Source: Adiantum capillus-veneris
Taxonomy: Eukaryota > Streptophyta > Polypodiopsida > Polypodiales > Pteridaceae
Assembly: GCA_014529385.2 (NCBI GenBank)
Contig: CM043952.1
Location: 58,302,119-58,366,118, forward strand
Direction: 5' to 3'
DNA: 64,000 nucleotides
The position numbers and the translations under genes are program-made. This document shows, one piece after another, positions 60,473 through 64,000 of the stretch. The notes beneath the pieces are model-generated. The model was not told where the DNA came from and ran no database searches. It worked only from the letters and a program-made list of their open reading frames with translations. Within the stretch, counting starts at the first letter, position 1. Every line of letters begins with the position of its first letter.

Positions 60473-60755
60473 TGTTAACCCTCACGGCACACGGACACCC
60501 TATGATCTATAAACGTTGTATTATTTAGAGTCAGGTACCGGGCTTGTCAGACCAATAGGGAAAGGTAGAGTGATCGCCGATGAGAGGCGCACTTTAACTT
60601 GGACATTCAAGGGATTAGTTGGTTAAGCATGGGCCCAAGTGTGAATGGGGTGAGCTCCTATAAAAGCCAACTAAACCTAATTTTTACTCATTCTCTCATT
60701 TGTGCAATTGAAGAGTGCTCTTGCTCCATCTCCATCTTCTTCTTCTTCACCTCCT

Positions 60756-60793
<38 letters not shown>

Positions 60794-61038
60794 TGTGTGT
60801 GCGATCGAGCATTACGAAGGCACGACGGCGGCGAAGCGGTTGAGCGCGGCACGACTGCAGCTTCTTCTTCATCGCGGCGAGGAATCCACCACGAAGGCGA
60901 GCGTAGAGCGGTGAGTGACACACCCTTTGTTCTCTTGAGCTTGCTAGTTTAGGCTTGTTGTGTGCTTGGAGCCGTTTGTGGCTCGCATACAGTGTATTGG
61001 CAAGTCCCTTGCTTCGACAGTGCGGCAAGGAGCGCACA
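60473..61038 (+). repeat. 5' LTR of second family A element
   Basis: Starts TGTTAACCCTCACGG, ends GGAGCGCACA. TATAAAA at 60659-60665. Differs from 12068-12660 by substitutions and short indels. Confidence 0.9.
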
Positions 61039-61042
61039 TTTT

Positions 61043-61060
61043 TGGCGCCGCTGCCGGGGA
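61043..61060 (+). other. primer binding site, Asp-tRNA type
   Basis: TGGCGCCGCTGCCGGGGA four bases after the LTR, one mismatch to the common plant tRNA-Asp-type site. Confidence 0.85.
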
Positions 61061-61981
61061 TATGCCCTACACTAAGCTCGGTTAGCACTTTACGCTTCCT
61101 TGTGGTGCAATTTCTATCATAGGAAAGGCAGGGAAGGAGTGTGTGGAGATTTCTGTTTTTTGCGTTTTCTGCATTTGCTGTCAAGTTTCAATTTCTGCTA
61201 TTGTCTGCGTTTTTTCAATTTCTGCAATTTCTGCATTTTCAAGTTCGGCGTTTTCAATTTCTGCAATTTCTGCGTTTTCAATTTTTGTATTTTTCTGCAT
61301 TTCTGCGTTTTCAAGTTCTGCGTTTTCAATTTCTTTATTTTCTGCATTTCTGTTTTTTTCAATTTTCTACATTTCTGTATTTTCTGCATTTTATTATATA
61401 AAAAAAAATTGAAAAAAAAATTTCTGGAAATTTTTTTTTTTTCAAAAAAAATATTTTTAAAAAAAATGTCGAAAAATAAAAAACGCGAGTGAGCGGGCGG
61501 CGAAATTTTTCGAAAATAAAAAACGTGATTCTTAAAACGGACGGGTTGGTTTGTATAAAAGATAGATCGGGATCGGTTTCCCAGGCCCAGGCCCAGGCCT
61601 CAGTCCCCAGTCTTATGATATATACTGAACTCACTCTTATATATATACCCTACTCCCTCAAAAGAGAATGAGAGCATGTGGGACAAGTCCTCCACTCTCC
61701 TTCTTTCTCTTCCCACTTGCACCCTTAGACTTTCTAGTTTGGGCCTAGTTCCCTACTGGAAATTGACAGTTTTAGGGATTCCGAGGGCATAGAGTGACCA
61801 AACGGAGGGTTGTAAAGCACGGCACGACCCTCTGACCGATACGCTCGTTTTGAGCTATCACACGACCCATTCCACGACACGCTCTAAAAAATCTAGCAAA
61901 AAATCAAACAAAAAGCACGCTAAAAACTAGTCACGAGGCCTCCTAGAGCAGCTTTTTGACACCTTAGGGTATCAAAAGCAC
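61061..61981 (+). other. leader with pyrimidine-rich repeats
   Basis: About 61140-61395 is built of short TTTCTGC and TTTTCAA units in varying order. Then come long A and T runs (61395-61470) able to fold back on each other. The remainder shows no gene. Confidence 0.6.
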
Positions 61982-63783
61982 ATGCACTTACGCTTTGGGC
62001 GGGTGCTAGAACACGAGCATATTGAGAGTGCCTCTGTTCATACGGACACCCATTACCCATCCACGATAGGCTCTAGACCCTCAACGGGGACACAAGGTAG
62101 CACCACCCAAGACCCTAAAATAGCCGCTAGTGATTCCTCCTCCGACTCAGAAATCATGGAAGCATACCCTACCCAAAACAGTGAAAGAGAAGGCCATGCA
62201 CCTCCCGAAGCTCCACAGCCTAGTACTAGTATGTTTAGCCGTTTCATGGAAACATTAGGTAGAGCTACTCGCTCGGAACCTGATGCAAATGAAGCACACG
62301 AAGGGGGTGGGGAAGTGGACTCTCCTTTCACATCGCACGTGGACCCCACACCCCCAAAGAGTGTCCATGTGGATATCCTGCCAACTTCTTACCAAGAAGG
62401 CCCTGTTGAGCTGCCTCCTTCAGAAGTTCCCTCTAGAGTACCGTTGGTGACAAGTAAAACCACGGGGAGCAATATTGCTTCTACCTCACAAGAAACCGTT
62501 AACACGTCGACTCTAGAAGGATGGTTCATTAATGATCATTGGACATACGACCTCCACACTGAGGTGTTGACGGATCTACACTCTGGCCATGCCTACCATG
62601 TAGGATGGATAGAGATTGTACAATCCACCTCTAGTGCCACGAGCATCGAAGATCAACAGAAAATGATCTGTAATGTTATCCATGGCATTATTCAATCAGA
62701 AAGGCAAAACCGAGGGGTAAATATACTCTCAGCTGGCCCCATGAGATTTCTAGATACGAGCAAGGCTCAACAGCCTACTCTATCACAAATGGAGACTCCT
62801 CTAATGAGCCCCATGGACCCATCTTACGTCATTTCACCTGGGGTCTCTATGCAATCTGAGCCTCCGAGCGAAAACTTTAGCTTCCCTAACTTGGCTCAAC
62901 CCTCTATCAAGGAAAACACAGTGCTCACTCCAGGGATAAGCTTGACAGAGAATGTACTGATGACATCTACGGTTAGCGCAGTGCCACTACCTAGTGTCGT
63001 AGTACCTAATATGGGGCCTCGACCATATGTGCCTCTAGCCCCTTATGCACACATGGCCCCCACACCTCCAATAGTACCACTTGCTTACGCTCCTCGAGTG
63101 CCACTCCCTAGCCCTTATCCGAGTGGACCTATGCCCGGTTATGTTCCATATCCTGCATCATCCACACATATGCCAAGACCGGCACCCGTTCCTCTCCCAC
63201 ATATGATTCCAAGAGTACCTCCACCGGCCCTGCCTCCTCACATAGGTGACTTGGCAACGTTTGCTCAAACCATAGGTCGATCTATCACGGAAAATATGCA
63301 TCATGCATCTGATAGAGAGCCTAGAAGTAAGGCAGTACAAATTGCCAAACTCATGCAAAAATTCAATGGGGACGAAGATGCTAGGAAACACATTGAAGTG
63401 TTTGAACAAGTATGTGATTCCTTAGGGGAACGCAACGAACTACATAAGTGCAATGCCTTAAGCTTGACATTAAGTGGGAAGGCTGGAGATTGGTATAGAA
63501 TTCAAGGGTGGACGAGAAAACAATCTACCCTACCCTTCGAAGGTTGTTTCTAAAGGAGTACATACGAGAAGGTGTGCTTTGGGGTGTAGCATCTCAGCTA
63601 CAGAAGGCCGAACGTAAGGAAGGAGAGTCAGTAAGGGACTTCATTAGTCGTCTAAAGCACTTAAACTCTCGTTGCCCTGTAAATGAGCGCTTCAACAATA
63701 ACCAACTGCTTGATCGATTCATTCGAGGGTTGAGGAATGAAGGAATCTATAATGGACTAGTGATTAGAGGTATCACAACCTAG
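61982..63783 (+). pseudogene. family A gag
   Basis: ATG at 61982. The first 400 residues are rich in Pro, Ser and Thr, with a Pro-rich stretch (PRPAPVPLPHMIPRVPPPAL) near residue 400. The retrotrans_gag capsid domain starts near residue 455: IAKLMQKFNGDEDARKH, then LTLSGKAGDWYR. A one-base frameshift near 63505 moves the domain into the next frame (LRRLFLKEYI, ESVRDFISRLKHLNSRCP, LDRFIRGLRNEGIY), which ends at a TAG at 63781. Coding resemblance continues to about 64000. The knuckle region would follow beyond the window, corresponding to 2760 onward in the first copy. Confidence 0.82.
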
Positions 63784-64000
63784 GAAGATGTCACTGCCAA
63801 TGCAATCCAATTAGAGGACAACTTGATGATAGCAGGCATGAGGGTGTCTACTGACACGAGATCCACTAGCTCACAAGCCATTGAGTATGAACCCATGACT
63901 GCAAAGCCCATTGCCAATGAGCCAAAGGTATTTGAGACATTCTTGACAGACCTCACCAAGGCAATCCAAGAGTCTCTTAAGGATAACCGACCCCCTCAAA
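63784..64000 (+). pseudogene. continuation of family A gag
   Basis: After the stop at 63781 the same frame goes on with EDVTANAIQLEDNLMIAG and runs open to the end of the window. It is the C-terminal part of the capsid and the linker toward the zinc knuckles. Confidence 0.65.

Larger units (their letters stand above)
60473..64000 (+). mobile_element. second family A Ty3 element, 5' part
   Basis: LTR at 60473-61038 matching 12068-12660, an Asp-type primer site, a leader and gag running off the window. Polymerase genes would lie to the right. Frameshift and stop in gag show decay. Confidence 0.88.

Overview
The window is a stretch of large, repeat-rich land-plant genome. No host gene, rRNA or tRNA is visible; almost every base that can be assigned belongs to a transposable element, and most elements are broken and nested or abutted. 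Plant origin is indicated by Ty1/copia of the Tork/TNT1 kind, Ty3 chromoviruses with chromodomains, a Tat-like Ty3 element with a second RNase H, a CACTA (En/Spm) element with tnp2, DUF4218, DUF4216 and Transposase_24 proteins, and initiator-Met and Asp-type primer sites. A Penelope-like reverse transcriptase and a pogo/DDE_1 transposase, both uncommon in flowering plants, make a non-seed plant (fern or lycophyte) or a conifer plausible. That is inference only.

Layout. 1-2745 (-): 3' half of a chromovirus pol (RT, RNase H, integrase, chromodomain) with four stops. 2760-12660 (+): Ty3 element with several zinc knuckles, protease, RT, RNase H and integrase, then an unusual 3' region holding a second retropepsin-like domain, a W-x-P-K repeat ORF and a small acidic ORF, ending in a 593-bp LTR. 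12661-15067 (-): orphan LTR, Asp-type PBS and leader of another element. 15084-20547 (+): copia element with both LTRs but several stops and a lost integrase catalytic Asp. 20548-24740: two ~1.28-kb direct repeats, each ending in a long (TG)n tract. 24741-26690 (-): Penelope-like RT with a YIDD motif. 26786-35956 (+): internally deleted chromovirus with very large LTRs (4331 bp for the complete one) containing a 150-bp palindromic tandem array and a possible coding exon. 35957-36705: gag/protease scraps. 37893-39665 (+): pogo-like transposase pseudogene, fused to a 5'-truncated copia (39670-41990). 41991-57657 (-): CACTA element, its second gene interrupted by that copia LTR and its 5' region interrupted by a nearly intact Tat-like Ty3 element (48208-56930). 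57658-60472: unassigned repeats. 60473-64000 (+): 5' LTR, PBS, leader and gag of a second element whose LTR matches the one at 12068-12660.

The genes do not form a cellular pathway. They are separate self-replicating units in different stages of decay. The youngest visible insertion is the Tat-like element inside the CACTA: its LTRs are very similar, it has a 4-bp flanking duplication and one stop in its coding region. The most unusual items are the Penelope-like element, the second protease-like domain after an integrase, and the giant LTR with palindromic arrays and a possible exon.
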